Shown here: positions 1 through 11,728 of the stretch, piece after piece | Position numbering within the stretch: the first letter of the stretch is position 1 | Layout of the letters: each line of letters opens with the position of its first letter | Assembly (NCBI GenBank): GCA_949358305.1 | Contig: OX442317.1 | Location: 992,001-1,056,000, forward strand | Reading direction: 5' to 3' | DNA from: Strigamia acuminata | Taxonomy: Eukaryota; Arthropoda; Chilopoda; Geophilomorpha; Linotaeniidae | DNA: 64,000 nucleotides | Position numbers and translations under genes: made by a program | The notes under the pieces: model-generated | Told to the model about the DNA's origin: nothing | Databases searched by the model: none | What the model saw: only the letters and a program-made list of their open reading frames with translations

Positions 1-2032
1 CGGGACAATCTTTTGTGTTTTCGATCACCCATTTGTCAATTTTTGCACTTAATTCTGGACTCATTTCAGTTTTCCAGTTGCCAACAGTTCCTAAAGAAAT
101 AGTAAACATTATTGAAAGAAGCCTTTGTGATCGTTTGGTTAAGTTTGATATACCTTTTCTCATGAATTTGAAGTCCTTTACAACCGATTTGGTATTATCC
201 AGTTCTGTTTTGTTTGTTGCTGGGTTCTTTTTCATGCTGTCGAATTTGCAATGATCGGCGATCATTTTGATTTGATCTTTGTCAACCGATTTATTGAGGA
301 ATTGCGCAATTTCGGCAATCACCTTTTCCTGATTCTAATAAAAAAAATTGAGGAAAACAAGAAATGCAGTGTCATTAAAGCAATTAGGTGTGCTATTAAC
401 AACAATATTGTCTTGTGACACGTAATTGATATAATTACCTGTTGTAATTGCTCGTAAGTTGTGAAATAGATATTCTTTTGGTGCCTTTTTTCCCAAACTT
501 CCTTAACATGAGTGATATATGGCGTGTATGGAACTAGTGAGTCGTATAGAATCGTTAAAAGAAAGTTTTTTTTTTTTTTTTTTACCTGTCAGCCAATTTT
601 ACCTTTGTTTTCCATAAATAGTTCGGCAAAGTCATCGATACTTCCTTCAAATGTACAAAACGACATTGCGCGGGAGAAGTGGTAATAAGATATAATTGTG
701 TCTTTGACATTTCTGCAGACGTATAAAATCTGTAATGACACTAAGATTAGTTTCGAAGACTGAGGGGACTGACATTAACTCGTATTGCGTAAGGATTTAC
801 GCAAGAGCAAATTGAATAATGCAGTATTTGCAGATTTTTAACGAGATTTGCATCGCAATTTGATTGATTTGTTGGATTTGCAGTTGAATGTCGGTCTCGT
901 GGTTTCCCTAAGCGAACCAACCTTGGGTTTTGTGGTGAAATCAGATGGTAGGAGAGATAAACAAGTGTGCAGTTTGATGCATCTTTGTGACGGCATACGA
1001 ATGGTGACATCCATTAGGCCAAGAGATATTTCCCACACGTCAAGGCTAGAAGAATTAAACAAAAGGTCAAAATTTGGGAAAAGTTTATTTATCTTGTGTT
1101 TTGGTACTCGACGTATGGAACATCCATGTCTCGAATGGTCTTGTTAATTTTTTCAAAGTTGAGGTCATTCAGCAACACATAAGCGATTTCTTCCAGCCAA
1201 GTAGTTCCTGTTAGTTATTCAACAAAAAACAATCGGAATAGGCACAATAAAGAAAGATAAGATAAGAAAATAAAAAGAAAATAATAAAAGACAAAAAGTC
1301 ATAAAAAATAATAAAAGGAAAAAATCAGTAAAAAATAATAAAAGAAAAAAGTCAGTAAAAAATAATAAAAGAAAAAAGTCAGTAAAAAATAATAAAAGAA
1401 AAAAAAGTCATAAAAAATAATAAAAGAAAAAAAAGTCAGTAAAAAATAATTAAAAAAATCAGTAAAAATATTTTTTTTGCTTTGGTTGTGTGGAAGAGGG
1501 TCACTGTTATGTAATAAGCTTGGGGCACCAGATTTATGGGAGCGCCAAAATGGGGGTCTGAACATTTTGACGGCAGTTGTTTCGCAATTTTCTACAAATT
1601 TTGAGAAATTTGAGAAATTTTCCAGAAATTCTGGGAAAAAAAAATTCCAACTTTTAAATTTAAATTTTTTTTTTTTTGCTTTGGGTCCCTTTTTGGTCTG
1701 GCCCCCTATATATGACTGCAATTCATTATTTTTTTGCTCCCATTAAAGGGCAGGGGGCGCCAAAAATTTGTTGTAAAAGGTCTCGCGACGGTTGTGGTAT
1801 TTCTGTTAATTTCTGTTAGTAACGCACAAGTTTTACCTGTTTTCGGAAACGTCAACACATAAACGTCATCGTCCTTGACATTGAACGTTTGGAATCTTTT
1901 GATGGTAGCTGGTCCATTTTTAGGAAAACAATATTTGTCTTTTCCAATCAAATAAGCCTCCGAGAACGATTTGTAATGCTTATACAACTTGTGGTTCAAA
2001 GGTATCAATGTTGCAGAAATATCAGTAGCCAT
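1..2032 (-). CDS. cytosolic sulfotransferase, copy A (3-prime end cut by window)
   Basis: This gene would transfer a sulfuryl group from PAPS to a small hydroxyl-bearing substrate in the cytosol; the substrate cannot be read from sequence. Exons (minus strand, high to low): 1837-2032, 1108-1207, 922-1045, 603-729, 439-533, 154-334 and 1-90, the last continuing outside the window. The PAPS-binding loop PKTGTTW is split by intron 1. The 3-phosphate-binding stretch YVCRNVKDTI lies in exon 4, and RKG then GNW spans exons 6 and 7. The start matches the paralogues (MATDISATLIPLNHKLY). Exon 3 is the most diverged of the array: it keeps the K-x-H of the catalytic histidine but has lost the usual LPSPR and TKQC residues. 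Exon 2 uses a weaker donor (GTACCA). No stop or frameshift was found, so it may be functional; divergence makes early decay possible. Confidence 0.82.
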
Positions 2033-3326
2033 TGTGTTGGATCAACAATCAACTTTAAATGATAACTTGTTTTGAATCTTGTGGTGTCTTGTTACTTCCA
2101 CACTAGTTAGCGCTGCTGTTTGTAGAAAATACCAATGGCGAAAGAGATGAGCAGGAATGAGGGTGCGTCACCTGGCACCTGCCTAAGGGTGCAAAGTCGA
2201 CAGATTACTTCCCTTTATTGAGGATAAAATATGCTTGAAAAAATGCTGCGCTTGAAAACGAGGTTGGGAGCTTTTGTTGTATCGCGTGACTGTGAGAAGT
2301 GGAACAGAATTCCGATGCTGTCACTCAACCGCAGTTTGATTAGATTCAAAATCGAGATAGACAAATAAAAATAAAATAAATTGTGATCAGCCGATTGCTA
2401 TTTCTCGTAAGTAAGAACCTGCTTGAGCACTGGCTAAATTATTTTCTTACTTTTAGCCGTTTACTGCTGGTATGAACCTGGCATTAGATTACAGAGGCTT
2501 ACCCTGTTACTTACACTTTATTGTTATGTGGAGTTTTTTCTTCACTGCTTGTTTGCTAATTTGTTGTTGTTGTTTTTTTATTTGTCACGGGCAACGATAA
2601 CATTCAATTCAAAACAAAGGGTTTTTGCATTTGCTTGTGCTTTACAAACTGCAAATTTCAATTTTTTTTTTATCTATCGTAATTAGAAAGATAGTAGAAT
2701 GTTGATCTTGAATCCAAACTTCAAAAGTCTCTTTTAAATGCACCATTAAAATGACTGCCCAGCGCTTATTCGTAAGTTTACAGTGTAACCTTACAATAAG
2801 TTGGTTCCTCGTGAATAAGTGGTTGCCGGTTGCTCTTATTCAAAACTGCCACCATCAGCCGCAACTACAATTTCCGTTTTTCATGAAAAAATATTAGAAG
2901 GCTGTCTCAAAAAATGTATACAGCGTTCAATTAAATATATATTAATTATTTTAGTTGAGGGCAGTGTTGTTTAATAAACGTTTCTGGTTCAGTCTTTTCC
3001 GCTCTCTTGTTTGGTGTTTAGTTTTTGACGATCCGAGCTTTCGTTCCGAGATATTTTCGTTTTTTAATCAATTTTTGACCCAATTCGCCAAGTTTGCGAA
3101 AGTGGCTCGGAGGTCCGAAAGAATCCTGAGCCCGACTTAGTTTTGTTTTCTGTGTCTGTGACTGGTGCTAGTGTCCAGGCCTCCCAATGGGTTTCCCAAG
3201 CTACTGTGCAACATGTGCTTATAGTTATTTTAATGTTCAAAATGTTTTCGGTAAAAATTGGTCATACATTTGTGCAACAGCATTGCAATCTAGATTAAAA
3301 TATTCTACGTGAACACATTATTGGAT
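2033..3326. other. intergenic gap between sulfotransferase copies A and B
   Basis: This is the spacer upstream of copy A and downstream of copy B. Around 2766-2850 there are fragments (GCTTATTC, GTGAATAAG, CTCTTATTCAAAACTG) matching the ends of the MITE family at 8164-8723 and 21705-21933, probably a decayed copy. The rest, including a 61-codon open stretch at 2955-3140, is unrecognised AT-rich sequence. Confidence 0.5.
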
Positions 3327-5271
3327 TTAGAGAATCTCTCTTAATGCGGGAGTATCAATGGTTTGTTCATGTGTCCATTTGTCAATCTTAGCGATTAATT
3401 CAGGAGACATTTCGTCGTGCCAGTTTCCAACAGTTCCTAAAGAAAAATTGATTTTATTCTAATTTAATTTGCTTGAAATTTAATTTGTTGTTTTTTAAAT
3501 TCTACCTTTTCTCATGAACTCAAAATCTTTGCGGCACAACATTTTACTGAAGTCACTTGAGTATGCTTCTTGCTGCTTCTTCATGCTGTCGAATTTGCAG
3601 TGTTCAGCAACTAGTTTAATTTCTTCGTCGCTTATCGATACGTTGAGAAATTCTGCCACTCTGGCAATTACTTTCTCTTGATCCTGGGGAACAGAAAGAT
3701 GATAATATATTTATGTTGAACCAAGTAGTAATTTACTTTTTGTAAATCTTCGTAAGTTGTAAAAAATATATTTTTTTCATTTCTTCTGTTCCAAAAGTCT
3801 TTAACGTGGGCAATGTAGGGAGCATATGGAACTGAAAATGAGTGGAAAAGAATGATGTTGTTTCCAAGGAAAAGGCTTAATACTAGAGTTTTCAATTGCA
3901 TTCCATTTTACCTTTATTGTCCATAAACAGCTCGGCAAAGTCTTCAATATCTCCCTCAAACCGAGCCGATGCCATCGCACGATTGAAGTAGTAACACGAG
4001 ATAATTGTATCTTTTACATTTCTGCACACATAAATGATCTGCAATATGAAATTGCCATTTATTTTGTTTTGTTTATTTTATTCTACCCTACCTTGCATTG
4101 TTTGGTAACATCTGGTGGTAGATGGGAGTAGTTGAGATGATATTTAATGGGTCGGGGTGATGGTAATTTGTTGATAAATTCAATTGTATCCGGGAAAGGA
4201 AATTCCCAAACATTTGCACTGTAAGAAACGAATAAAATATTATAAGTTTTCGAACACACGGTGAGAAATTTTTTTACTCGGCATATGGAAATACGATGTT
4301 GCGGTTAACACTCTTTGCTTTTTTGAAATCTAGGTTATTCAACAACAAATAAACAATCTCTTGCATCCATGTTGTGCCTGCAAATGGGAAAACAAATTTA
4401 GTTTAAACTCTCTTATTAAATGCAATAGGTGTGTTCAATTTGCGCAAGCCTGTGTGTATTGGGAATAACAATATCTCATTGAGGAGTGTGAGGGAATGCA
4501 GAATTGAAGATTATTATTATCATTAGTCATTAGTTTGATATTTGTAGTTTTAATTATTGTATTCTTTGCCAATAGTTGGCGCTATGTACCCACAGTTCAG
4601 ATTTGTTTATGTTTATGTTTGACTCAAGTTCAGGTTTGGGCTTGACTCAAGTTTTAGTTTTAGTTTTGGTTTTGCCTTCAAATGTAGAAGTAATGTAGAA
4701 TAAATCAGCTCTAAAAACAAGTGGTTTTTACTACATTCAATAATAAGTCAACTTGTTTCACTTATTTTTATTTATTTTTTTCCTATAAATTTTTTTTGCT
4801 AACAATTTGGGATTTTGTTTATGTGATAATAAACTACATCTCAGGTGAAATTTGTCGTGATTGATCAATAATTTAATTAAATATTCAACTTGGAAATTTT
4901 CTGCCCTCTATAAAATTAGTTGCGAACTAAAATCAAACTAAATGGCGCTTAAAGCAATTGATTTGAAAACTCCTAAAATGCGTAATGCCTTACACCAAAA
5001 CGGCACATTTTACCCTTAAGCCTCCAAGGATTAACCAAATTGAAAGCACCTAATGTAAATTGAAATCTGCTACAGTACCTGTTTTTGGAAAGGTTACCAA
5101 GCAAATGTCATCCTCCCTCACTTTAAAATGCTGAAAATTGTTGACAACTCGTGGTCCATTTTTTGGATAACACCATTGATTAGGTTCGATCAAATAGGCC
5201 TGCGTGAAACCTTTGAAATGTTTGTACAACTTATCATTTGACGGTATTAGGGTTGCAGGAAACTCAGTCAT
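3327..5271 (-). CDS. cytosolic sulfotransferase, copy B
   Basis: Complete seven-exon sulfotransferase of 309 residues, the usual length for the cytosolic SULT family. Exons, high to low: 5079-5271, 4278-4377, 4092-4218, 3912-4038, 3737-3831, 3506-3683 and 3327-3436 (TAA at 3327-3329). Motifs in order: PKTGTTW PAPS loop near residues 62-68, catalytic-type histidine in IKYHL near residue 125, CRNVKDTI near 145-152, and RKG-TVGNW near 272-279. All introns are GT-AG and the exon sum is 930 nt. The ATG at 5271 starts MTEFPATLIPSNDKLYKHF, which aligns with every paralogue. It lies 1.3 kb from copy A and 1 kb from copy C in the same direction, so it is part of the tandem array. Substrate unknown. 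Confidence 0.9.
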
Positions 5272-6319
5272 GGTGAGGGCAACAAACTTAAAAAATTGTG
5301 TAATTTGCGGTTTGTGCTGCAGGTGATGACAATCTAAATTTCCTCAATCTATAAGGTTTTAAAAATCGATATTATATGATTTTGATTGTTGCTGTTGTGG
5401 CACCCAAAATCCCAAGAACAACGTAGTTCAGTGCAAAGAATGAGGACAGCAGAGTGAATGCAACCAGTTCCAGTGTGCCAACAAGCTCTTGGAAATGGTG
5501 TATGGTATATAAACTATACTCTGAATCGATAAAACGTTGTCCTAATTCAAGCCTAACTGCGGAGTGTGCTCTACTACGCAGAAAAGTAGTTCTGTTTACT
5601 TCCAATTAATTTTAGTGTAAAAAGTGATTAGAAAGATAGATTTTATTTATTTGGTAATAAAATATTTATTTAATTTGCTAAACCTGCTGTTTTTTTTTGT
5701 TTTTTTTATTACAATTCTGGTGTTATGGGTTACTTTTTTGTGCCACTACACCAGTGATACGGCTTGAGTTAGGCTTGAGTTAGTACAACGTTGTATCGGT
5801 TCAGAGTATACACGTTGCCAGCCTTGACCTGAAAATAGCCAGAGGGAAATATAATCAGGATGTTTGTTTCCTTCCTTTTGTTCGTTTCACAAAAATGAAT
5901 TGTTTGAAACATATGGCTTTGGCCATTTCATTATCAAGCAATCAACAGCTGAATTTTTTCCTCTATCAATTTTTTTCTGCTTTTTAGCTGGTATAAGTTA
6001 CTGGGGCCCGGGGCCCGACTATGTTGAAATACAAGTGTTTTGTTTTTTGTGTATATTTTATTTGAAAATCAGGCAGGGTATATTTGTTTTATTGCCCTCG
6101 CTGAAGGGGCCCAGAAAATGTTATTTTACCAGGGCCCGGGCCCAGTCTCGGCGGCCCTGATTTATGCAACAAATTTGTGGAAAAACTGTTTTCGTGCAAA
6201 ATAACAAAAATTACAATGCATTTATTTGGCATAGCAATTTAAGTTTACGTTCAATTTCTTCTTATTATTTTTTTTTGTAATTATTACTAAGAAACTGGTA
6301 TTATGTTCAATGATGATGC
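5272..6319. other. intergenic gap between sulfotransferase copies B and C
   Basis: Mostly unrecognised AT-rich sequence. The right part (about 6001-6159) holds a likely hAT-like MITE fragment, listed separately. Two short open stretches (5372-5605 minus, 5864-6160 plus) show no family resemblance and have homopolymer-rich composition; I do not call them genes. Confidence 0.5.
6001..6159. mobile_element. probable hAT-like MITE fragment rich in GGGCCC
   Basis: The right end reads GGCGGCCCTG, so the opposite strand begins CAGGGCCGCC, a terminus typical of hAT non-autonomous elements. Internal GGGCCCGGGCCC blocks near both ends resemble the complete element at 8362-8552. The left boundary is not clear and no target duplication could be assigned. 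Confidence 0.45.
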
Positions 6320-7610
6320 TTAGAGAATTTCTCTTAAAGCAGGACATTCAATCGTCTGTTCGTACGTCCATTTGTCAATCTTAGCTATTAGCTCTGGGCT
6401 CATTTCAGCATTCCAGTTGCCAACGGTTCCTAAAATGATATTCCATTTTTTCAATCGCTTCGCTTAATTTGCTAATTTAATTCAATGTACCTTTTCTCAT
6501 GAATTGGAAATCTTTCGAACACATCGTTTCATCCCAATATGTTCTATTCACCATTGGATTTTCTTTCAAGGTGTCGAATTTGCAGTGATCAGCTATCAGT
6601 TTGATTTCTTCATCGCTCACTGATACATTGAGGAATTTTGCCACTTCTGAAATCACTTTCTCTTGATCCTGGAGTACCAAAAGACAATAAACTATTTACA
6701 TTTCATTTAGTAATAATCTACTTTTTGCATCGCTTCGTAAGTCGTGAAATAGATATTTTTTTCATTTCTTCTTTTCCAAAAGTCTGCTACGTGAGTAATG
6801 TAGGGCGCATATGGAACTGCAAAACGGAAAATAATAGCTTTATTGGGTTACCACCTGGTATTGAGTTTTACCTTTATTCTCCATAAACAAATCGGCAAAG
6901 TCCTCAATACTTCCTCGATAATTTGACGATGACATGTCACGACTAAAGTGGTAATATGATATTACTGTATCCTTTACGTTCCTGCAAACATAAATCATCT
7001 GGAAGTAATAGTTGCCATGTTTTATTCGTGCTTTCCAACAATGGATAAAAATGTCAACTCACCTTGCATTGTTTATTAATGACATCTGGCGGAATAACAG
7101 AATAGTGGAGATGAAGTTTAATTGGTCGTGGCGATGGCAAGTTGTCCGCCATAGCGATAAAATCGGGCACAGGCACTTCCCATACATTCATGCTGTTATA
7201 AAAATGGATGCGTAATTAGGTTGAACATGGTATTATTTTTCTTCTAGTAACATACTCAATATATGGAAACACCAAATCGCGTATATTGCTGTTTGCTTTT
7301 TCAAAATCCAGGTTATTCATGAGCAAATAAACAATCTCTTGCATCCATGTTGTGCCTATCCATTAGAAGGAAAAAAATTATTTTAAGTGAAGTATTAAAT
7401 TATGTAACTTATTTTGCCTGTTTTGGGGAAAGTAACCACGTAAATATCGTCGTCCCTCACTTTGAACTCTTGCAATTTGTTGATAACTTGAGGTCCGTAT
7501 TTTGGGTAGCAAAATTGATGAGGCCCTATCGAATAAGCCTCTGTGAAGTTAGTGAATTGTTTGTACAGCTTGTGGTTTAACGGAATCAGGGTTGCAGATA
7601 ATTCGGCCAT
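6320..7610 (-). CDS. cytosolic sulfotransferase, copy C
   Basis: Complete seven-exon copy of 310 residues. Exons, high to low: 7418-7610, 7256-7355, 7063-7192, 6872-6998, 6722-6816, 6491-6668 and 6320-6429. All family motifs are present: PKTG-TTW split by intron 1, a lysine-x-histidine in exon 3, RNVKDT in exon 4 and RKG-TVGNW across intron 6. Intron 1 appears to begin with GC rather than GT (CAG then GCAAAA). All four paralogues checked have GT at this position, and using GC keeps exon 1 at the same 193 nt as copies B, D and F. The gene is the most compact in the array, with introns mostly below 120 bp. Same direction as its neighbours. Confidence 0.88.
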
Positions 7611-8163
7611 TTGCTACTTAGAATTCTCGGTAAATTAAAGTTCGACCAGTTTCCTCAGTAACTTGTGCGCTCAACTTTCAAACGAAGACTTTCAGTGTGT
7701 GATGCAGTTCTTCCTCTACTAATCACAATCAAAGGGTATCTTGGAAACATTTTGCTGATATGAAGCTGAAAGTCTTCCAATTTGATCTGCAAGGTCATTC
7801 AAGATTATTTATTTTATCGGACAAGTAACCTTTGACCAGCAAAAAGTGTAAACAAATTTGTTGTTGGCTAAGTACCTTTTGCCTCTGAATTTAACTAGAA
7901 ATTTGCAAGTTTTTGGTTTTGTGAGGTTTTATGAGAAAAACCATTGCAAAATAACATTAAAACATTGTTAGTTTGTAGTTATCTTATTGTGGGTGGAGCC
8001 AAACTGCATTGTGTCAATTTCGAATGGTCTGTTTTGAAATTAAATGTGAGTATTAACTTAAAGTTTAATAAAATATCGTGTGAACCATATACAAGTAATT
8101 AGAGAATTAATGAAATATGTGAGTTTAAGCTACATCCGACAAAGTTTAAACAATATAAAAGTA

Positions 8164-8723
8164 TCGTATTTTATTGATTAAGAGTCGCCCTCGTTTTGTA
8201 GCCACCCTAGAATAGTAGCCGCAGCTGTTATTCAAAGGCGGCTACAAATCGAGGTTTTTGTTCAGGTTTTCAAATTTTTTCATATTTGTTTACTGGTTTA
8301 CGGTAAACGAGCATGGAACTGACTGGGAAATGAATGGTTAACGCCTTACATGCTGAACGAGCAGGGGCGGATCTAGCTTTTCGGGGGCCCGGGGCTTGAG
8401 GTTTTTTCGGGGCCCCTTTCTCAGAATTTTTAATAGCGACCTTTCTTTTTTTTTTTTTTTTTTTTAGTACATGGCCCAGAGTCTCGGGGGCCCCCTAGAA
8501 TTTGGGGGCCCGGGGCTCAAGCCCCAATAGCTCGGTGCTAGATCCGCCCCTGTGAACGAGCGGAATGTACGGTAGCGCATACATAGCACGTTACATCGAA
8601 TACGGAGAACATTATGTACCGATCATGGTACACAATTGCAATAAGAGATGCCCTCCAATTGGAGCCGCGGCTTAGAGTGCCCGTTTTGAATAAGAGCCGC
8701 GGCTTTTATTTGATAAAATACGG
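8164..8723. mobile_element. TA-flanked MITE, interrupted by a second MITE
   Basis: The left end (CGTATTTTATTGATTAAGAG) and right end (CTTTTATTTGATAAAATACG) are imperfect inverted repeats flanked by TA. Subterminal sequences (GTAGCCACC, GAATAAGAGCCGCGG) match the element in the bubblegum gene at 21705-21933, so both belong to one family. A complete hAT-type MITE lies inside at 8362-8552 and must have arrived later. A 29-bp direct repeat flanks the whole block (8111-8139 and 8739-8767). Confidence 0.7.
8362..8552. mobile_element. 191-bp hAT-type MITE with 8-bp target duplication
   Basis: Terminal inverted repeats are CAGGGGCGGATCTAGC and its complement GCTAGATCCGCCCCTG. The flanks carry a perfect 8-bp target duplication, TGAACGAG, at 8354-8361 and 8553-8560. 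The interior is GC-rich with GGGGGCCCGGGGC blocks and a T-run, and has no coding capacity. The perfect duplication suggests a fairly recent insertion. Confidence 0.9.
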
Positions 8724-8785
8724 TAACTAGAGTGTTATTGAAATATGTGAGTTTAAGCTACATCCGATAATGTAATGACAAAAGA

Positions 8786-10877
8786 TTAATTCAATAGAAT
8801 CTTTCTTAAGTCGGGCGTGTCAATGGTTTGATCGTGGATCCATTTGTCGATCTTATCGATTAATTGTTGATTCATTTCACTGCGCCAGTTGCCCACAATT
8901 CCTAAAAAAAATATCCAACTTGTAATAACAACTGACGATCTTTAAAAATCTCTATCTCAACCTTTTCTCATGAATTTGAAATCTTTTTGGTACAACAGGT
9001 CACCCCAGTCGGATTTATTGACTGCAGAGTTGTCCTTGAGCTTGTCAAATTTGCAGTGGTCAGCAATTGCTTTGACGCCTTCGTTGCTCACTGACACGTT
9101 CAGAAATGCTGCGACGTCTTTAATCACCTTTTCTTGATCCTGATGGACAGAAAGATTTTCAATTCCACATTTGCGATACTTTTTAATGGGCAATTTACTG
9201 TTTTCATGTCTTCGTAGGTTGTAAAGAAAATATTTTTTTCGTGTTTTTTCTCCCAGAATTCTTTGACATGAGTAATGTAGGGTGCATAAGGAACTGCAAA
9301 AATGAATGTTGTACCAATGTTGTACCAATCAGGATTGATGAATTGGTTGGTTTTACCTTTATCTTCCATAAATAACTCCGAAAAGTCTTCGATACTTCCC
9401 TCGAATTTACTCGCTGCTACAGCACAGCAGAAGTAGTAGTACGATACAATAGTATCCTTGACATTTCTGCAAACATACACCATCTGAAGAAGACGCCAAT
9501 GGGAAATAAGTTATTTAATAAAGTGATGGTTAACCGTTTCTAATATTGAACCTTGCATCGTTTTTTCACGTCTGGTGGCAGCAATGAATAGTTGAGATGG
9601 AATTTGATTAGTCGTGGTGACGGCAAATTGTTGATAATCTCGTAAAAATCGTCCATAGGGTAAGGCTCTTCCCACGCGTTAAGACTGCGCAAATAAAACT
9701 CCCGTTGTCAATTAAATTAGTAAATAAACAAATAAATAAATTACTCTGCGTATGGAAACACCGTTTCTCGAATGTTGCTCTTGGCCTTTTCAAAATCGAG
9801 GTTAATTGACAACAAATAGACTATTTCCTGCATCCACGTTGTGCCTGTAAATTATGAATTTATAAAATAAAAATAACAAGTATAAAAATAAATAAGTAAA
9901 TGGTATGTACAGGGTGTCTCAAAAGTCTGAACCTCCCCAAGTTATTTCCAAAATACTTGAGATATTAGAAAACTGAAAAAAACTCATACAGGAAATCATT
10001 CATTGCAAATCTGATGGCATCCTCAAATTTGACCTCAAAGGTCATTTTCAAGGTCATTCACTTGCTAACTTCTAAACCAATCAGGTTAGAGCAAAATTTC
10101 CAATTAGAAAGTGGTAGAGCATGGCCTAATTAGTCTAAAAACAAGATTTACTAAAAATATTTTCCTACAAAATTTTTGAAAAAAACCTACTAAAATTGTC
10201 TCTACTGCTGCATGCTGAAATTAAGTAAACACAGTAAATAAGTTTTACCAAAATTTTACAAAGTTATCAAAATAACCTGCAAACATTAGATTTTCTTTAA
10301 TCTAAAAAAATTAAATGAAAACAAATTAAACAATTAAAGCATCTGTTTGATTAGCTTGTTGCTAATCAAGCTGTAGAGACAATTTTAGAAGGTTTTTTCA
10401 AAAAATTTGTAGGAAAATATTTTTAGTAAATTATGTTTTTATACTAATTAGGCCATGCTCTACCACTTTCTAATTGGAAATTTTGCTCTAACCTGATTGG
10501 TTTAGAAGTTAGCAAGTGAATGACCTTGAAAATGACCTTTGAGGTCAAATTTGAGGATGCCATCAGATTCGCAATGAATGATTTCCCGTATGAGTTTTTT
10601 TTCAGTTTTTTGATATCTCAAGTATTTTGGAAATTACTTGGGGAGGTTCAGACTTTTGGGACACCCTGTATATAAAAATGTCACCTGTTTTGGGGAAAGT
10701 TACTACGCACACGTCGTCATCCCTCGCTTTGAATTGTTGGAATTTCTCAACCACTCGTGGTCCATGCTTTGGATATAAGAATTGTTTCGTTCCGATCAAA
10801 TAGGCGCCTGTGAAATTGGTGAAATGCGTGTACAGCTTGTGATTTAATGGCACTAGAGTTGCAGTCAAATCCGCCAT
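8786..10877 (-). CDS. cytosolic sulfotransferase, copy D
   Basis: Complete copy of 313 residues. Exons, high to low: 10685-10877, 9745-9844, 9552-9684, 9357-9483, 9199-9293, 8962-9139 and 8786-8901. I chose the ATG at 10877 (MADLTATLVPLNHKLY) because it aligns with the other starts; an upstream in-frame ATG at 10985 would add 36 residues absent from the paralogues. It has the PKTG-TTW loop, SPRLIKFHL with the catalytic-type histidine, CRNVKDTIV and a C-terminal RKG motif. Here the glycine-rich stretch continues IVGNW rather than TVGNW. Exon 3 is 6 nt longer than in copies B and F. Intron 1 holds a 759-bp MITE with very long inverted ends (9910-10668). Confidence 0.9.
9910..10668. mobile_element. 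759-bp MITE with about 290-bp inverted ends
   Basis: It starts CAGGGTGTCTCAAAAGTCTG and ends with the near-complement (CAGACTTTTGGGACACCCTG), flanked by TA on both sides as in Tc1/mariner-type insertions. The inverted arms run from 9910 to about 10200 and from about 10380 to 10668 with few mismatches, leaving a unique core of about 180 bp. No transposase is present. It sits in intron 1 of sulfotransferase copy D. Confidence 0.85.
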
Positions 10878-11127
10878 TGGAACAAAACAAATGTCTAGTT
10901 GAAATATCTGGTATCTTGCTGCGACACGATGCTGCAACACGGTGTTAATTGAATGAAGAAGTGACTCCAACAGCTTCCAATTCAACTCGTCAAGGCCATT
11001 CTATTTCACTCCGTCTATATATAGCTTCCGACTTTATGGCTGGAAAAAAATTATTAGCATTTTTGAATGCACGCAATTTCCTTGCTTTTAGGCATGACCT
11101 ATTATTGGAATAAAAGGGCAGACATTA

Positions 11128-11728
11128 GGTGCGTTCAATTTGCGAAAGGAAAGAAGAATCTTTCCTTTCGTTACTTTCGCCACCGGAAGTGACGTCAAAA
11201 ACGTCATTTTTACCGAAAGGAAAGTGGCCAAAGTCACTTTAGCCAAAGGTAGCGTTTGGGTTACTTTTCTTCCTTTCAGTTTTACTTTCGCGATCGGCGC
11301 ATGCGCATTAGTCATTTGTTAGCCAAACCAACAATTAAGTAAAGATTTATTACTTGTTGTAATGATAAAACATTGTTATAACTGAAAAAACGTTCGTTTT
11401 TATCGAAAAAACGTTCGTTTTTAACGAAATACGTTCGTTTTTAACGAAATACGTTCGTTTTACCGGAAAAACGTTTGTTTTTATCGAAAAAACGTTAGTT
11501 TTTACCAAAAAATGTTCGTTTTTACCGAAAAAACATTCGTTTTAATCGAAAAAACGTTTGTTAGTTACTAAAAACCAGATTAAAATCGAATTACAGCATG
11601 CTAAAACTAGAATTGACAAACAAATAGAAAGTAACAAAAAAAGTGCATTCATTCTAAAGTACTTTTTCTTCCTTTGCGAAAGTAAGAAAAGGAAAGATTT
11701 TTCTTTCCTTTCGCAAATTGAACGCACC
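11128..11728. mobile_element. TA-flanked MITE with internal AACGTTCG tandem repeats
   Basis: Inverted ends GGTGCGTTCAATTTGCGAAA and complement, flanked by TA (TAGGTGCG at the left, CGCACCTA at the right). The interior (about 11390-11560) holds 6-7 imperfect tandem units of roughly 25-28 bp built on ACGTTCGTTTTTA. A 5-prime-truncated copy lies at 13441-13648, a short related element at 28899-29003, and a possible end fragment near 4428. Confidence 0.75.

Larger units (their letters stand above)
7611..8785. other. intergenic gap between sulfotransferase copies C and D
   Basis: Upstream region of copy C and downstream region of copy D. About half is the nested MITE pair at 8164-8723. No gene-like open frame or recognisable promoter motif was seen in the rest. 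Confidence 0.5.

Noticed and set aside
1299-1721. 140-codon minus-strand frame full of Phe and Tyr
   Set aside because: Derived from an AAAAAATAATAAAAG-type simple repeat inside intron 1 of sulfotransferase copy A.
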